A stretch of DNA of 64,000 nt, taken from NCBI RefSeq assembly GCF_017875765.1, contig NZ_JAGGNA010000001.1, forward strand, positions 1,743,501 to 1,807,500, given 5' to 3'. Below are positions 62,325 through 64,000 of this stretch, in pieces. Positions within the stretch are counted from its first letter, which is position 1. Each line of letters begins with the position of its first letter. Under the pieces are notes generated by a model. The model saw only the letters and a program-made list of their open reading frames with translations. It did no database searches and was not told the DNA's origin. This DNA is from Flavobacterium sp. CG_23.5 (GTDB taxonomy: Bacteria > Bacteroidota > Bacteroidia > Flavobacteriales > Flavobacteriaceae). Made by a program: the position numbers and the translations under genes.

Positions 62325-64000
62325 TTATTTAACAATCATAAATTCAGACCTTCTGTTTAATGCGTGTTCTTCCTCTGTGCAATTCTCTTTGCAATCAATT
62401 TTCAGTTCTGATTCTCCAAATCCTTTTGCTGATAATTTATCCGCGGTAATTCCTTTTGAAATAAGATATTGAACTGTAGAATTGGCTCTTCTTTGTGAAA
62501 GATCTATATTATATTCATCAGTACCTCTCGAGTCAGTATGTGCTTTAATATAAATGACTAATTTATCATTTTGAGACATCGCGTATGCCAATTTATCCAA
62601 TTCAGCAGCGCCTTGCGGCGTAATCACGCTTTTGTTATTATCAAAATAAATTGGTTTTAAAATAATTTCTGTTTCCGTAACTATCATTTCAATTGGATCA
62701 ATAAGCGCTTCCATAGTTTGTTTTCCTTTCTCAATTTTAGCGAGTGGAAATGATTTAGTTACAAAACCATCTTTGTAAACATTAATCGAAAATTGGTTTT
62801 GACAGCTTGTATTATATAACGCTTCTCCTTGATCATTCGTTGTTTTAGTGTCTAAAACATTTTTATCAGCATCTAAAAAAACCACTCTGGAATTAGCTAA
62901 AAGAGCACCAGTTTTAGAATTTTTTACGATTGTGGACATTTCTGATTTACAAACAGGAATTGAATTATAAATATGATCTGTCCCTGATCTATTACTAGAC
63001 AAGTACCCTATATTTTTATCTTTATTAAACGTAAATGAAAAATCATCTTTTTCTGTATTGACAGGACTTCCCATGTTAGTTGGCGTCTCATTTTTATTTA
63101 AATCCGCATAAAAAACATCTAAACCACCAAAACCCATTAGACCATTTGAAGAAAAGTAGAGAATACCCTCATCAGATATAAATGGAAAATTCTCGTCTCC
63201 AACCGTATTTATTTTGTCACCAAGATTCTCCGGAGTTCCAAAACTACCATCGACATTCACAGCTACTTTCCATATATCGGTACCTCCAATTGATCCCGGC
63301 ATATTTGAAGCAAAATAAAGAGTCTTACCCTCTTTGTCTATAGATGGATTACCAGTAGAATAATTTTTACTATTAAATGGAAGCGGAGTAATTGATGTCC
63401 ATTTTCCATTGTCGTTAACAGCTTTAAATAGACTTACTTGTCCGAATTTTAATTTTTTTGTTCTATCTTTTACAAATAGTTTTTCATTAAAACTTTCACT
63501 AGAAAAATAAACAGTGTTTCCATCTTTGGTCATTGTCAATGGACCTTCGTGGTATACAGTATTTAATTCTGAAATTGCAGTCGGTTCTGAATACGTTCCA
63601 TCTACTTCATTATAATTTGACTCATACAAATCTAAAAAAGGTTCGTTATTCCAACCATAAACTTTATTAGTCTCGTCCCTTGCGCTTGCAAAATAAATTA
63701 CGTTGCCATATAGAGCAGCACCAAAATCAGATTTTTCAGAATTCAATGCTATTTTATTTACATCAAATAATTTTTCTTTATTTTTTAGTTTGGCAAGATA
63801 ATCCCGATTATTATTGAATTCTATTGCTCTTCTATCAGTAGGTGACATCACAACAAATACTTTCATTTGGTCATCTGATTCGACATATTTACCATTTGAC
63901 TTTAACATCTGAGCATAATTGTAGTGAGTTTCTGCATCTTGTTTAGACTCGATGGCTTTTGAATACCACTTTTCTGCTTCAACTGTATTAGACATGTTAT
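62325..64000 (-). CDS. PD40/OmpA family envelope protein (5' end outside the window)
   Basis: At least 556 aa are in the window, and the frame stays open to the right edge, so the Met at 63995 is probably internal. Seen in order: TPR-like repeats at the visible N-terminus (EAEKWYSKAIESKQDAETHYNYAQML), PD40/WD40-like beta-propeller repeats (ALYGNVIYFASARDE, GKTLYFASNMPGSIGGTDIW, GILYFSSNGLMGFGGLDVF), a carboxypeptidase regulatory-like domain, and an OmpA peptidoglycan-binding domain (IYFDNNKSVITPQGAAELDKL, AHTDSRGTDEYNIDLSQRRA, NRRSEF). Such proteins commonly follow a PorP/SprF gene. It would bind peptidoglycan in the periplasm. Confidence 0.88.
   Translation of the reverse strand, partial: NMSNTVEAEKWYSKAIESKQDAETHYNYAQMLKSNGKYVESDDQMKVFVVMSPTDRRAIEFNNNRDYLAKLKNKEKLFDVNKIALNSEKSDFGAALYGNVIYFASARDETNKVYGWNNEPFLDLYESNYNEVDGTYSEPTAISELNTVYHEGPLTMTKDGNTVYFSSESFNEKLFVKDRTKKLKFGQVSLFKAVNDNGKWTSITPLPFNSKNYSTGNPSIDKEGKTLYFASNMPGSIGGTDIWKVAVNVDGSFGTPENLGDKINTVGDENFPFISDEGILYFSSNGLMGFGGLDVFYADLNKNETPTNMGSPVNTEKDDFSFTFNKDKNIGYLSSNRSGTDHIYNSIPVCKSEMSTIVKNSKTGALLANSRVVFLDADKNVLDTKTTNDQGEALYNTSCQNQFSINVYKDGFVTKSFPLAKIEKGKQTMEALIDPIEMIVTETEIILKPIYFDNNKSVITPQGAAELDKLAYAMSQNDKLVIYIKAHTDSRGTDEYNIDLSQRRANSTVQYLISKGITADKLSAKGFGESELKIDCKENCTEEEHALNRRSEFMIVK

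Overview
The window is a chromosomal segment of a Bacteroidota bacterium, almost certainly Flavobacteriaceae and most likely Flavobacterium or a close relative. The signs are low GC content, a gliding and type IX secretion block (gldJ, porU, porV), a T9SS type A sorting domain on a secreted protein, promoters of the TTG-N19-TAnnTTTG type, few Shine-Dalgarno sites, and the flavobacterial gene order hpt-adk-(CNNM)-obg. Nearly all of it is ordinary core chromosome. I see no prophage, insertion sequence, CRISPR array or rRNA operon.

Layout. 0-8.2 kb: rhomboid protease, rarA, a minus-strand run of a YjjG-like HAD phosphatase and a secreted protein, a RES/Xre toxin-antitoxin pair with a long palindrome at its start, radC, an acetyltransferase, mpl and a TPR protein. 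8.4-12.6 kb: a BON-LysM protein facing the hpt-adk-CNNM-obg run. 12.8-18.2 kb: a DUF1800/DUF1501 secreted pair, then purK-purE. 18.2-26.2 kb: an unknown acidic protein, an M3 peptidase, a DUF4143 ATPase with a striking 33-bp repeat array upstream, a UbiA-like membrane protein and gcvP. 26.5-30.8 kb: a co-oriented set of KAS III-like synthase, methyltransferase, GT2 and MlaE/MlaF. 30.8-39.7 kb: SprT-like protein, SDR, acetyltransferase, M28 lipoprotein, then a minus-strand run Crp/Fnr - YHS - DoxX - DinB - NRDE - ATP-grasp - LysE-like, and an acyl-CoA dehydrogenase. 39.7-46.4 kb: anmK-DUF2809, Glu/Leu-type dehydrogenase, a Gly-rich TonB facing exbB-exbD, folC and tRNA-Val(UAC). 46.4-49.5 kb: a secreted GH30 glycosidase and murF. 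49.5-59.9 kb: gldJ divergent from porU-porV, then cdd, pdhA and pdhC. 59.9-64 kb: glycosyltransferase, miaE and a PD40/OmpA protein cut by the right edge.

How the genes connect. PorU and PorV process and export T9SS cargo such as the DUF1501 protein, and GldJ is part of the gliding/T9SS machinery. Mpl, AnmK and MurF serve peptidoglycan synthesis and recycling. PurK and PurE act in consecutive purine steps, and Hpt salvages purines. TonB-ExbB-ExbD energise outer-membrane transport. PdhA and PdhC are E1 alpha and E2 of pyruvate dehydrogenase; E1 beta is not in the window.

The least explained features are the inverted-repeat array before the DUF4143 ATPase, a dispersed family of structured intergenic repeats (four related copies plus a larger hairpin relative), a Crp-like palindrome placed like a class II activator site before the YHS-DoxX genes, an unassigned ligase/exporter pair, and a decayed copy of the DUF1800 gene's 3' end.
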